Of a DNA stretch of 64,000 nt, positions 21,139 to 33,100 are shown in pieces. The stretch lies in contig CM071598.1 of NCBI GenBank assembly GCA_036435485.1, positions 122,266,148 to 122,330,147 of the forward strand. The letters are read 5' to 3'. Under the pieces are notes generated by a model. That model did no database searches. It was given only the letters and a program-made list of their open reading frames with translations, and had not been told where the DNA came from. The stretch comes from Saposhnikovia divaricata. Taxonomy: Eukaryota; Streptophyta; Magnoliopsida; Apiales; Apiaceae. Position 1 is the first letter of the stretch. Every line of letters begins with the position of its first letter. A program made the position numbers and the translations under genes.

Positions 21139-22299
21139 CTTAGTTGTTTGATTTTGCAGGCTTTGCAGTATCAGTAAAGGTTTCTGCAATTTGTTCGTCT
21201 TCATCGAGGAAAAGTTCACGAAAGCATAATGTCATTTTGGTTTTCAGAACTGGTTACAACTTCAAGGTTTTCTGTCATTTGGTATCTCGATGGATATAAT
21301 TGGAGTGTTTTAAGTTTAATGTAATGTTTCTTTAAACATCTGTTAGTTTTTTGACCTAATTTTATGTATATGGTTTACCTATGTTTGCTCTAGTGAATGA
21401 ATGATCATTTGTTTTTTCTGGGATAATAATGAAGTTTATTAGGCTGGGGGTTTAGGGGGAAGGGGGGTTGTTACCCTCCCTTTGTGTTGCGTCACAGCTT
21501 CTTGCCCGTTTACCTCGGACATCTGTAACCTAAACCTTTATTGAAAAGTTTAACAAAAAATATCATATTAAAAAAATATCTTAAAGAGGATTGAATAAAA
21601 AAATAAAGAAAATCATGAATGGTATGGATATTAAAACATTAGATAAAAAGACTTTTTGTCAACTAAATAATTTATTTGAATATTTATTTTGATTACATTT
21701 CACATGTAAGCATAAGGAGGATTTTACCTAGAGAAATGCTAGCCGTGTTACTTTTTACGGATTAAAAAAAAGAGATACCAACCAAAATAAAAATAAATTA
21801 TTTATAAATTATTGAAATGTATTAAGTTAAAAATGTGAGAATTAAACGTGTTGTAACAAACATCTCATTGGAATGAAAATTCAAATATGATTAATGAAAT
21901 TATCATATTAGGCAATTGCAATCATCAATGATTCTTAATTGTGCAAGTTATGTATGGTGTTTAATTTTATGGAGATCAAATAACAAACGTCAAATCATTC
22001 ACATAAGCGAAAAAGTTATTGTTTCAAGATTTCAAGGGCTTCAATGAAAATTCGGTAACAATTTATTCATTCTATATGTACTAGATTTTCATCTACTAAA
22101 AGGTACACATTTCTCAACTCTCAAACTTGTTTACAAATTTATGCGTACTTGTAATTAACAATATTACTTGCCTACATAAATTGTTTTGGTTTTTGAATTC
22201 TTAGATTTGTGTATGTATTTTTGATTTTGTGTACGGGTAATATTTATTTATGTATATCTGTATGAAAATCTATGAAAATTTTTGTCACTCGCTACTTTG
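21139..22299 (+). other. AT-rich spacer with a possible 3'-terminal host exon
   Basis: Rejoined with the left flank at the CTA duplication, the sequence before 21161 looks like an intron end ('gtttgattttgcag'). The following 120 bp (to about 21282) are open in one frame and read KSSRKHNVILVFRTGYN, then a stop. This may be the last exon of a host gene into whose intron the CACTA element inserted. The family is not recognised. Beyond 21300 only AT-rich sequence and one G-rich patch (21443-21480) are seen. Confidence 0.3.
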
Positions 22300-22430
22300 T
22301 CATGCATTATGCACTAAGCCGAGGGTTTTCATGAAAGCAGTCTCCCTACTTTTTGAGTAATGGCATGGTTTGAATACATCTTATACTCCCCAAACCCTGC
22401 TCTAAGAGGGATATACTGGGTACGTTTGAT
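22300..22430 (+). mobile_element. Plant tRNA-derived SINE (Au/TS-like)
   Basis: The 3' half (tacatcttatactccccaaa, then 'ccctgctctaagagggatat' and 'actgggta') matches the widespread plant SINE body ending in a short inverted GC stem and 'atactgggta'. A T-rich tail follows. The 5' promoter boxes are too diverged to place exactly, and no target duplication was identified. Confidence 0.6.
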
Positions 22431-22945
22431 TTCGTTTTGTTTGGTTTATTCAAATTAGTATTTTTCGGAAACATTCTTTCAAATATAAATATAGGTTTTT
22501 ACTTCAATAGAATTCAACTTAATTTAGAAACTAGAAATTTGTGTAATGTAGAATGGATGATGTAATACAGGGAGTTGATGATGTCATGGTGGGATCGGGG
22601 ATGGGCTAGGAGGTGGGTCCGAGTGGCGCTGGGTTGGGGCCCGGGTGGATGATGTCATATATGGGTGAGTGATGTCACGTCGGATGTCGGTGATGTTATG
22701 GTGATGTCATATAAGAGGTGGGATGTGTAAAATAGGGGATAGAGATAATGGTTTCTAGTTTATAGGTGAAAGATGGTTTCTATTTGATCACTAGCATAGA
22801 GTCCTACTCAATAGAAACCAGTATTAGCCTAAAAATTAGAAACTTGTCACGATCATTAAATCAAGTACTAACGATTATCAAATATAAAAATAATTTGTAT
22901 ACTAAAAATTTTGTGAGTTGTGACGATCACTAAATTATGTATTAT
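22431..22945. other. Spacer with GATGTCA repeats
   Basis: A G-rich patch (22560-22730) repeats 'gatgatgtca' and 'gatgtcat' several times between segments carrying inverted copies of 'agaaactagaaa' (22527 and 22750). It could be a small MITE, but ends are not defined. No coding sequence. Confidence 0.4.
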
Positions 22946-23082
22946 TGTTGGTCCCGTAGTATATTGTAGAAGGGGGGTTGAATGCAATATAGATAATTTC
23001 AAATCTTTAACTCAACAACAATGATAAAGATTGTAAACTATCTATACAAGAATGCAAACACAAGCAGTAATTCAAGATGTTC
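22946..23082 (-). repeat. copia-1 3' LTR, outer part
   Basis: It begins TGTTGGTCCCGTAGTAT and contains 'gtagaaggggggttgaatgc', also present at the edge of the copia-2 LTR (55218). The LTR resumes at 28228 after the inserted LTR. Its partner is outside the window or lost. Confidence 0.75.
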
Positions 23083-24072
23083 TGTAAGAACCCCGATTTT
23101 TGGAAGGAATTAAAACTTTTATTATGTAGTGGATTATAAGTGCAATAGAGGCTTCAATGAAGGAATATTTAATGAATTTAGATTCGAATGCTTATATGCC
23201 ATGAACTAAGCAATTGGTTGATAGCTTAGATAAGATTAAACCATCGTCAAGAAAGTAAGACATGGTATACAAACAGAGAAAGATTATTCTCATGTCATCC
23301 AAATCAATATCTGTTATAAGTCCGGTGGTTCCGTAAAAGGGTTAAGGAACGCTTGGGAAAGCGCGAGGACATTTTTCTAATTATAAAGAATAAAGAGAGA
23401 ATAAGTGATGAATAGTGTTTTTGGTGGAAACATGAATATTATTAGACGACACTATATAGAAGTGCCCGGAACGGATTTCTGAGTTCGCATTAATGATCCA
23501 AGGGGAAAAAGAGTGTATGTAAAATTTAAATTCAAGAATTATAAAGGAAAATTGAGAATGGTAGTATAAATATTAAGGAGGTTTCTAGTAAAACCCTAAC
23601 TAAAAATCCTTGAGATATTCCTCCGAACGATCAATGAAATTGAGCAATAACTGGCAAAGAAACAAGCAGAGAACCAAGAGACAAGCATGTGCAAGTGGAT
23701 AGGGTCAAGTAACCAAGTTAGTTACAAAGTTAACTAGCAATATGAGAAACAAACCAAGTAGTTAGCTTCATTACATCATCAAACCACAAAAACACAACAC
23801 ATGGCCAAGAGATGATGCATTGGATAACCAAAGCACTTTAATAAAGTAGCTTTAGCAAGGTATTATCTCAATTATTCACATTATGCAAGAAACCAAGCAA
23901 GCAAAAAGAAAAACAACCAACTTCATCACTTTCTCTCAAACTGCCCAGCAGGAACATCAAAGAAAGAAAAATTCATATCTCCCGATCTAGAGCTTCTAAA
24001 ATCACAAAATTTTAACCAAAGCTTCTCCACTCTATGGGCAAGGTTCGTTCAAAATTTCATGGCAATCCAAGG

Positions 24073-24593
24073 TAGGGGTGTACGCGGTGCGGTTGCGAGT
24101 GGTTTTTGGCGATTACGGCGGTTTTTCGATTTTGGCGGTTTTTGAAATTTTCAACCACAACCGCAATTGCGGTTGCGATTATTCGCACTTGCGGTTGCAG
24201 TTAAAGTCGCGGTTATGCGGTGCGGTTTGCAGTTCAACCACCTATTAAAATTTGTATAAAAATATATTTTTAAATTGAAAAATTTTGATATTTTTTGTGA
24301 CAAAATTTTCATAAATAATTGGTGATATTTCAAGACTAAAAGTTGTGAATACAAAGAAATGTAAACCAACATAATACAAAGAAATATGATGTATAAGCCT
24401 AAGACAAGAAAAGACAATAGGATAAGTCCATGACAAGAAAAGGAAATGTAAAACTAACATAATTCAAAGAAATATGATGTAAGGCCCAAACATCAATGCT
24501 AAAGAATTACCGCGAAGACTTAATTATATAATATAATATATGATTTATTAATTTATATTTATAAAAATATATAATATAAAACATATATATTTT

Positions 24594-24628
<35 letters not shown>

Positions 24629-24815
24629 CGGTTTGCGGGTGCGGTTGCGATTTTGCGGTTTTTCAATATGCAAATCCGCAACCAACCCGCAAGTATGCGA
24701 GTGGTTGCGATTGCGGTTGCGATTTTGCGGTTTTTCGATTTTGGCGGTTTTTGCGGTTGCGATTGCGAGTGGTTTGCGGTGCGATTTCGGTTTGCGGATA
24801 ATTCTTACACCCCTA
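24073..24815. mobile_element. hAT-type MITE, 743 bp
   Basis: The termini TAGGGGTGTA and TTACACCCCTA are inverted repeats. ATCCAAGG occurs on both sides (24065-24072, 24816-24823), an exact 8-bp target duplication as for hAT elements. Both ends are unusually rich in GCGGTTGCG-type repeats, while the middle is AT-rich with a TA microsatellite (24597-24627). It has no transposase; open frames through the GC-rich ends are repeat artefacts. Confidence 0.93.
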
Positions 24816-26539
24816 ATCCAAGGAGTGTAGCCTAGTCAAATCCCTTCCCCAAGTTGAAGAAACCAAACTGCCCTGTTTTTGACAGTTTCTGTCCAGCGGA
24901 ATAAGGGGGCTCAAAACCCTAGCTCGGAAGCTTCAAATTTGATGATCTAGGACCCAAAACAAAGCTTATGAAGAGGCCAAGATGTGGTAAAAAGTTGAGA
25001 GCCAAACTCTTATTTTTCGATTTGTTATGAATTTTACAAAAGTGATGATGAATAGTGTTTTACTTAGTTTCTCATATTTTATTCTTAGAGTTCAAGCTTT
25101 TTAAGGAGCATACAAGACTTGAGGATCCATTGTAAGGCTTTGTTATTGTTCTTAAGGCATCAAGAGAGGTAAAAACCGAACCCTTGCTTGAGTTATGTTG
25201 AGTTTTAGTAGAGATTATGCTAGTAGTTTAAGGTATGGTGTTTAATAAGAATATCAATGATTATTTGGCTTAGTTTTGATGTGTAAATTGGTGAGTGTTG
25301 AATTGTAGCCACACCACTGACTATAGAGATGTAAAATGAAAGGTTGTTGAGGTTATGGATGTATGGTATGCCCGGTGTGGCTTGGTTGTGATGTAACAAA
25401 TTTTGGAACGTTCGATTTATAGCCGTCGTAATGCCGAAATTTTGTAAACTCTTAAAATCTGAGCATAACAGTTAGAATAAACGCCTGACCTTAATGATAT
25501 TATGGACTGAACTTATAGTTCTCGAGTCATAGATCATTTTGGTGAAAGAATCGAAGCAATCGGACTTACGGTTTAGGAATTATGGCCGATTTACTAAAAG
25601 TGGTTCGAAACCGTAAATGCAAATTCGTAATTGAAACTAAACCCCCTCAACTCGAGTAATTCGGTGACGAATCATGGTAAATAAATATTAGAGATCATAA
25701 GGAAGGTGTGAGAGAAGACCTCATGTTAAAAAGATCGTTTTTCGATTTTATAAAAATGTTCGAATCAAGGTTAAGTGCGAACGAACCCCTAAAAAGGATA
25801 CTTGGTTATAACTTTGGAAAATCACTTAGATAATGATCGATAAATCTCGAGGTATAATCTTTCGACCTTAGAACTTATATGACTCAAGTACATATCGAGT
25901 GTAAGATTAATGACATACCTTGATAGCAAGCAAGTGTCGGGCCATAATGGTGTTAGTAAGCGATAACTTGAAAACGTGTTTTAGCTTAAGTAAAGTATTT
26001 ACTTGGCATTGCAAAGTGATAGGTGATTAACCCGGGATAATTTTGGTTATTTATAGATTACCGGACGACCCCGAGTCATACCACTAGCATAGCGGGAGTA
26101 CCAGGCAAGTGTTCAAATCTTTGAACCTGTTGTTGTGATAATATATGTATATGATTTCTGTTTTACATATGCCATAGCATGCATGCCTGTTTCCAATTAT
26201 ATTGTGACTCTGGTTTTTGTGATACTTGTTCCCTGAATTGATGTTGTCTTATAAGTTAGGTACGAGATATACTAATTATAAGCCGAATATTGCTAAGACC
26301 CTTAGTAAAGGGCATATGATTTCATTCTTTAATATAGACCAGAAGTCGATATTTTGTATTATAGAGATAGTTGTGGAAACCCGGAGGGATTCCAGTGACA
26401 TATTATTTGAGGAATTTTATTTATAAACATTGTTTATATTTCCATAAGTCTTAATTACTTGGAAATTACTCAAGGAATGTTATTTGAGTATAATCTTAGT
26501 CGAGAAGTACTAATTAAATAGTATTTGAATATTCGTTTG

Positions 26540-26830
26540 AGGATATTGATTTAGATGAATATTATTTCGAAATATTTATTTGAGTTATTTATTTAATGAA
26601 TATTATTTTGAATATTCATTTGAGCTTTATTTCTTTAATGAATACTATCTTAAAATATTCATTTGAAGTGGATTTAGTTATCGGATATTGTTTTGAATAT
26701 TTATTTGGAAATTATTTATTTCTTGAATATTATATATATTCATTCGAGAATTATTATGAGCAATATTTTACATCAATAATATTTTGGATATATTTCTGAT
26801 TTAATAAATTTTCTTTGAATATTTATGTAA
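26540..26830. repeat. AATATT-rich imperfect repeats in the solo LTR
   Basis: Repeated 'gaatattattt(c/t)gaatatt' units, each partly self-complementary, spaced by about 30-50 bp. A matching array lies in the minus-strand LTR at 62150-62640, so it is a family trait. Confidence 0.7.
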
Positions 26831-28227
26831 TTCCTTTAAATTAGTTTTAAAAATTACTTATGTCTTTCAGATATGATTTTGATCTTCAAATATTGTGTAA
26901 AATATTTATGAGTCCTATTATGGGTATTTTTATCAAGGGAAGGTTCCCAAAACTTTGTTTCCATTTCAATCTACTTTCTAAATTATAAGGGAACCTTACT
27001 TGAGAGCTGTTATTTAATCGTTTGACTTCCCGGTCATAAATCTTGTAAAACAATTCTTTTCAATCGCAACTTGGTTGCTATTCATCAAGAATGAGTTTCT
27101 TTGTTACTTCCTCATCATTCGAGGAGTAAGATTTCTAGAACAAGTCGATATCCATTAACAAGCATCAGCTCGGGAAATATTGGTGAATTTTCCTTTCCAA
27201 TTAGATACGACTACTTTGTGGAGTCTTATCAACAAGTATTATACTTGGGGAAAGGAGAATGAGTTTTACGTTTCAGAGTCATGGATTCTATTCAAACTAG
27301 GAGTCGTGTAAGAGGCCGAGTAGCGCCGGTCCATCCCAATGGCCCAACCGTTGGCCAGGGAGATCTAAAAGGGCGGTAGACAAGTAAATCCGTCAGTTCT
27401 TCCTTCTACCGATAGTAAAACCAATTTGAGCTGTACAAACTGCGACTGATCATCGTAAGGATTGGAATAGTGGGCGCGGTGAATACTCCAGTATTAGTTC
27501 ATCATTCAATTTGGATATTTTCGGCAACATTATCGAGAGCACCCCGATCGGAAAGCTACGGCTGGGTGATCGATAAGTGTTGGCAGGGTTTTAAAAGTGT
27601 TCAAAGCTGGAATTGCAATATTTTCCTGCAATATCCTCTTTTATGATACATGTCGATATCTTGCTCATATCTTTGCAAAACAGACATGTCTACAGAATAT
27701 TTAATTTAAATTTCCTTGTAAACTCATCTTTCATGTTATATTGGCACTATGTTCGTTAATGCATGGCATATGGTTTCAAAAATACTTTTGAACTGTCATA
27801 TATATTATTGCTCAGTTATATATACTATTGTTGGTGCTATTGCTCACCCTTGCTTTATTTATTATATCACAACAACAGCTAGAGCAGATTGCCCGTCCCA
27901 GGCGCACTCGACGCAAGAGCATGGGAGCCGTCAGAAAGTTACCCGCCGATGTAGCTACCAGTGCTGCGAAGGAAGATATTGGTAGGCTAGTTTTCAGTTT
28001 TAAGTATCAGACATATTTATGGATGGCAAAGAGTGTGTAATAGTTAAAATTGTACTTCTTTTGGGTTGTAAGAACTCAAAACTTGTGATTAATAATAATC
28101 GTTGGTTACCCTGATTTCATCTCTAGGACTATAACGGGTGTGTTTTATGTTGTTGTTTTGGGGTCACAAAGTTGTAATTTATTTATTTTGTAAATAAATA
28201 TTTTGGATCTGGGGCTATTACATGTTC

Positions 28228-29130
28228 TCACAAAATAAATATTTTATTTATTTTGTAATGTGTTGCTACAACCTCGAGAAAAAGTATGTTCTCAAGTTTC
28301 GACTTCTTGAATCGATTACAGAAAGAATGAGAGATGTGTCTCTGTATAGACTAATCTTACTCTTACATCTCAGTCACATGGGTCGCGGAGCCGCTGTCAT
28401 TTTCAAGTGGCAGCTCCTCACAAGTTGCCCACCCATGTGACCTTTGCAAAAATGTTATACAAACAGAGTTATCATTAAGCATAAAGTATTTATGGTTCTT
28501 TCTAAAACTAGCTATAACAATTATAGTAGATGCAGACTTGTCATACTCTTGAATTTTCGAGCTTCATCTTGTGATCTCTCAAGCTTCTGTCGTAGTCTTG
28601 CAGGTCTGCTACTATCTTTGACGAATTGCAACAAATCTATTTCTCCAACATCTAAACTGTCACGGGTCTGAATGAGATAAATCCCCAATTCAAATATTCC
28701 ATTGGGACAGTAACCTTTGACGCCAAGTTTGCAATCATGAGAATGTTCCTTGGATGACAGTATGAGTCCCCGCCAATGTTGCTGTCAGGACTTTCAAACT
28801 TGTTGTCAAAGTGTGAGAATGTTGTTGTCTTCATGCTTCTGCCAATGTTGCTGTCAGATAAACTTGCTGTCGTGATCTTACAACATGTTGTCTTCTTGTA
28901 ACTCTACTATCACTGTTGTGACAATAACTTTATTGTTGCTGTCGAACTGATGTATTTTCTTGAGGCTTGAACATATCAATGAACTTATTCCAAGATACAT
29001 ACTTATTACATTACATCAATTATTTGATTACAAGAACACACTTTGGCTGTGACAGTATGTTCTACTTAGCCTATACAAATAAACTAAGTACTAGTTAAGT
29101 TGTCTCTACGCTATCACCCATAAATCCTAA
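28228..29130 (-). repeat. copia-1 3' LTR, inner part (inner edge approximate)
   Basis: Continuation of the LTR after the insertion. It contains the hairpin 28373-28441 and several 'ttgctgtca' repeats. The inner edge is placed before 'gatctaccccaatttg' (about 29133), which on the minus strand is a purine-rich stretch in the polypurine-tract position, as in copia-2 near 56390. The resulting LTR length (about 1.04 kb) is close to that of copia-2 (about 1.18 kb). Confidence 0.5.
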
Positions 29131-29305
29131 CGATCTACCCCAATTTGTTTTTATGGACAATAACAACAAATTTTCAATACAAGCATGCTGACCAATTAAC
29201 TAACATAGATCAGAATAGGGTTCTAGAACATTTCCAAGCATTTAGCATTCCATAGGACAATGATCTAAAGCAAAACAAGTACTCCTCGAGGTTGAGTAGA
29301 TATGA

Positions 29306-31616
29306 GATTTACTTATCTTGTTATTAATCTTTACTTTTTTGTCTGTTTTCTTTCTCTCTATTGAGAGCTTCTTCCAAGTACTTTCTGAGACCTTGCACTA
29401 GCTTCTTTTCATCAGCAGATACAGCATCATCTTCAATCTCATCAATGTACTATTGGATTTGTTTAGAAGAGACATTCTGTACATCTTTCAGGTCAAAGCA
29501 TGATTTAAAATCATATGTGTATGTTCTGAATTTCAAGATGTTTTCCTCAATCTTAAATCTTCTGCCAAGAAAAATATTCAAGGTTACTCTTCTATTTATG
29601 TCAAGTTTTGGATCTTCATCTCTCCTGCTATCGAAAACAACTTCCAATTCCCATGCACATAGCATTTCCAGCTTGTGAGATGATCCAACAACTTTCCAGT
29701 ATAGACTTTTCAGTATACTGGTCCTCAGCTTGTCAAAACTATCTACATAGATTTCTTCTCTACCATCTATGATTCTGAGAGGATCTTCCAGTACACATGG
29801 CTGATAGTTTGGAGCTTTACTATTCGCCTTATTGACTTTCTTGTAATTTTCTTTCAGTTCAGCTTCCACTACTTCAACAGTCCGTTTACCGATCTTAGCT
29901 TTTCTCTTGGCAACTTCAGCAGCTAATTCGGCTTCATAGGCAGCCATTGCTTCTTCTGCTTTATACTCAGCCATAGCAGCTTCTGTGTAAGGCTTCAACA
30001 TTTCAGTCCAGTTATATTCAGTGAAGGGTTCATCTTCACCTGAGCTGCCATAGTAGTCATCAATTTTACTCCAGTCACCATACTTTTCATACAATTCTGC
30101 ATATCTTTCAGCATAGTATTTCTGGATATGTTCCATGCCTGGCTTGGGTCATTAACATAACTTTCCATCAGCTTCACCATTCTTTCCAAGACAGAGAAAT
30201 CAACTCTGTGCCTTACATCTTCTGAAGTCTTTCTGAGAGTCATTCTGTCTACTATTGTTGATTTCTTCACCATAGTGAAGTCCTTTTCAACAAACATGAG
30301 TTTTGATTTATTTTGCCAAAGGATGTATCTAGTCGCATTCTCCTTAGAGTTATCCAGTTCAAGTTCCACAGATGTGATATCTCTTGTGGCAGATTCCTTT
30401 TGGCATTCGAAGCTGTTTGGTTGTCTCTTTCGAATAGGCTTCTTACGAATCACCGCTCCATGCTTCTTTTTCTTTGCTGCAGCCACTGTCTTTCCGTTTC
30501 TTGGAACTTTATGCCAGGCATTTGCTCTTTGTTTTGCCCTTTTAGACTTGGTTGTCTTGACAGCTTCACCTGTGACAGTTTCTTCATTTAAGCTCTTGAT
30601 ATTGTCTTTCATGACAGTGTCTTCTTTGACAGCAGCTTCTTCGACAATAACTTCAATATTCTTGACAGCTTCTTTGTTGATAGTATCTTTTTTAGCATTA
30701 AATCAGTCAACAACAAATCTTAAGATACTACCTTCCAAAGCATCAAGAATGTCTGTCTCTCCTTCATCTTTAGCTTCGGCATCTTTCTTATCAGCTTTGG
30801 GAGCTTCTTCCTTTGTTTTCGCTTGAGTTTGACTTCCAGTATTCTCAGTAATTGCTTGACCACTTCCAGTTACACCAGATCCTCTAGCTCCATCAAGTTC
30901 ATCATCATTAAGGGTGTCATCATATGTGCAGCTTCCACCTCTTTCACCTCTTTTGGCATTAGCTTCAGAAATTAACTTCTTTATCTGAGAGCTAAGACTA
31001 TCATCTCTCTTCACCAAAAGTTTATGGATGTCCTTGATAGCCTTGACCTTTTCTCTTGATATCGTGGACTTGAGGATATGTTTCAGCACTCCCATGATTA
31101 TGTTAGTGTGCGACCTGGACTCTTCACTTAGGATCAGAAATCCAATCCTTTTAGCTCCTGTACTTGTGGTCATTCTGTAGCAAGTACCATAAGGTTCTTC
31201 AATTACTTCTGGTAGCTTTCTTTCAGTAAGATCTTTGATTTGTGCTAGCAGAGTGTTATTAAATATTGTTGAATTAGTTTTCACTTTCGTTACTATGGCA
31301 TTTAGCACTCTTGCTTGCAGACTTTGCAGTAGCTGCGTTGTTATGAATATAGAGATGCCAGTTTTCAGATAAACATAAATTGCCCATCTTTTCTCCAGAT
31401 TTATCTTCATAGAGAAACTTATTATTTTGTCCTTCAGTATTGGTGACAGTTTTTTATATGCTCCTCCTGCCTCTTTAATGGCATTATTCACCAGCATACT
31501 GAACTCTTCATCCTTGTTGTTCAAAGTACTCTCCATGTAGCTAACCATCATCGTTTTTGCTTCTTCTAGAATATATTCACTTCCATCAGACCAAGTGATA
31601 CCAGTGGTCATATTCA
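29306..31616 (-). pseudogene. copia-1 envelope-like ORF, distal half
   Basis: This is the second half of the long ORF after pol. It is open from the Tat insertion at 31616 to a stop at 30703, continues in the same frame to about 30136, shifts frame, and runs to a TAG at 29450 and a last stop near 29306. It encodes a helical region, then acidic, Lys-rich and Ala/Glu-rich stretches (AMAEYKAEEAMAAYEAELAA) and a basic, possibly nuclear-targeting segment (KKKKHGAVIRKKPIRKRQ). No signal peptide or membrane segment is apparent, so the name reflects position only. The function of these ORFs is unknown. The proximal half is at 42264-44892. Confidence 0.7.
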
Positions 31617-31621
31617 CATAC

Positions 31622-32141
31622 TGATATGGGCTAAAAGTAATCCTTAAAGACATCTTTAATGTGGTATTAATTATACCCGAAATGGTCCAAACGTGGGGCC
31701 CACCAGTTGGGCCCAAACCCTATTTATAATATTAAATTCGTAATTAATATTAAGGGTAATAATCAGCTCAGCAAATAAGAATTGAATAAGGATAATATCT
31801 CTTTCAGACTTATCCTATAAGGCATCCAATTCTATATGGAAACTGATTCCTACAAGGAATAGATCTAGAACTTTCCTCAAGGAGGTGACTTATCTATTAA
31901 GTCTCCAACTCCTACCTTAATTCTAAGGCTTCTCGGCCTATATAAAGGGTTAGACCCCTCACCTCAGAACTACGTTTTTTGGCTTGATCTTTGATATTCA
32001 TCAAAGTACGTAGGCATCTTGTGAAGGCAGAATCAGCCACGAGCACAAGAGCAGCCATTAAAGCACGAAGCTCACACACCCTTACATTAAATACATAAAC
32101 CCTAGCCGCAATACTAGTAGCCTAGTTTTTGATCCACAACA
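31622..32141 (+). repeat. Tat element 5' LTR
   Basis: 520 bp, TG...CA ends. It contains a TATA box (31938-31948). It differs from the 3' LTR at four positions that I counted by eye (in 'gtaatcc', 'cccgaaat', 'ctcggcc' and 'ggttaga'). Confidence 0.95.
31938..31948 (+). promoter_or_regulatory. LTR TATA box
   Basis: CTATATAAAGG lies about 195 bp before the LTR end. It is the likely core promoter for the genomic RNA. The copy in the 3' LTR is identical. Confidence 0.7.
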
Positions 32142-32142
32142 T

Positions 32143-32161
32143 TTGGCGCCGTCTGTGGGAA
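32143..32161 (+). other. Primer-binding site
   Basis: TTGGCGCCGTCTGTGGGAA starts one base after the LTR. The TGGCGCCGT part matches the tRNA-Asp-type site common in plant Ty3 elements; the remainder differs from the usual tRNA-Asp complement. Confidence 0.8.
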
Positions 32162-32174
32162 GACAACATCAACC

Positions 32175-33100
32175 ATGGTTCAAACACGAAGGACAACGTC
32201 AACCGAGGCCGTGCCCCTTAACTCTGCTCAACCAGCCACTTCAGATTCGCTCATCGTCACTGAGGAAGGACAAATACTCCCATCAACAGGGACGGTCGTT
32301 CAACCTCTGCCCACTCAACCCCCAGGGACGACTCCCCATGTAGAGGGGACTCACTCAGTGATCGTCCATCAAGGTCAAGAAACCAACCCTCTCCAGATGG
32401 TGGTTTCTCCTCTTGGTAACGTTGATCGGACGGGGGTACAGATCCACACTACGGATCTCCCTTTGAACACCAACCCTATGTATGGACTGCCTAACTATCC
32501 CCCTCGACGAAGGGAACCTGGACCGAGCGGACACGCCTTACAGATCCGGGATCGAGAATATGATGACTACTCGGGTCCCTATACTGATGATTCATCATCA
32601 TCTGAGGATGATGATCGAGATGAAGCCCCGAGGAGGCGACGTGCTAGCAAGGAACCCCTAAGAAGAACACGAAGAATCCATGATGGACCTCCACAAACAA
32701 TTGAGGAGAGGATTAAGGCTCATGAGGCTGAGATCCAAAGGTTGAAGGATGATATAGCAAGGGAACAGGCAAGACAGAGTCTGACTCGACCCCCTCCAAT
32801 CTCAGGAAGGATTCCTGTTATAGATTTGGAGAGGTCCTCAAGAAGACAGAAGAGGGCTGATGTCCCAACAAGAGAAGCTATGAGGGTGGAAACCCCCAGG
32901 AGTAACCCCAAAGATCTGATGCCACTTGGGGACCCTGACGATCCCACACCTCCGTTTACTGAGGAGGTGATGAATGCCCACATCTCAAGGAAGTTTAAGA
33001 TGCCAACTATTAAGGCCTATGATGGAACGGGCGATCCGCAAATCATGTCAGAACATTCTCAAACGCACTACTACTGCAGCCTGCTAGTGATGCCTTAAAG
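32175..33100 (+). pseudogene. gag: Tat gag, N-terminal part to frameshift
   Basis: The structural protein of the retrotransposon particle. It starts MVQTRRTTSTEAVPL 33 bp after the LTR. It has a Pro/Thr-rich N-terminus, an acidic serine stretch (DDSSSSEDDDRDE), an Arg-rich block and a coiled-coil helix (IEERIKAHEAEIQRLKDD), and enters the capsid-like region at MPTIKAYDGTGDP. At about 33037 one base appears to be missing. The reading frame then ends at 33098, while the family sequence continues in the frame of the next entry. Confidence 0.85.

Larger units (their letters stand above)
23083..28222 (+). mobile_element. Long LTR (solo LTR) inserted in the copia-1 LTR
   Basis: It starts TGTAAGAACCCCGATTTTTG and ends GGATCTGGGGCTATTACA. 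TGTTC flanks both sides (23078-23082 and 28223-28227), a 5-bp target duplication. No gag or pol is inside, so this is a solo LTR, about 4.39 kb after removing the nested MITE and one copy of its duplication. The same family occurs at 50812-54278 and 60728-64000 on the minus strand: shared ends, a 'ccaatggcccaaccgttggc' block (27334; complement near 61594) and 'ttgctcacccttgctt' near the 3' end. Confidence 0.9.

Noticed and set aside
24626..24835. Two overlapping plus-strand frames (65-69 codons)
   Set aside because: They run through the GCGGTTGCG repeats of the hAT MITE.
30275..30826. Plus-strand frame of 183 codons
   Set aside because: It is antisense to the copia-1 envelope-like ORF, whose helical, charged sequence is the coherent reading. 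The plus-strand reading is a Ser/Leu-rich shadow.
31703..31716. Start codon of the copia-1 distal ORF at 31716
   Set aside because: This ATG lies in the inserted Tat LTR. The true copia-1 sequence starts only at 31616, so the first codons are an artefact of the junction.
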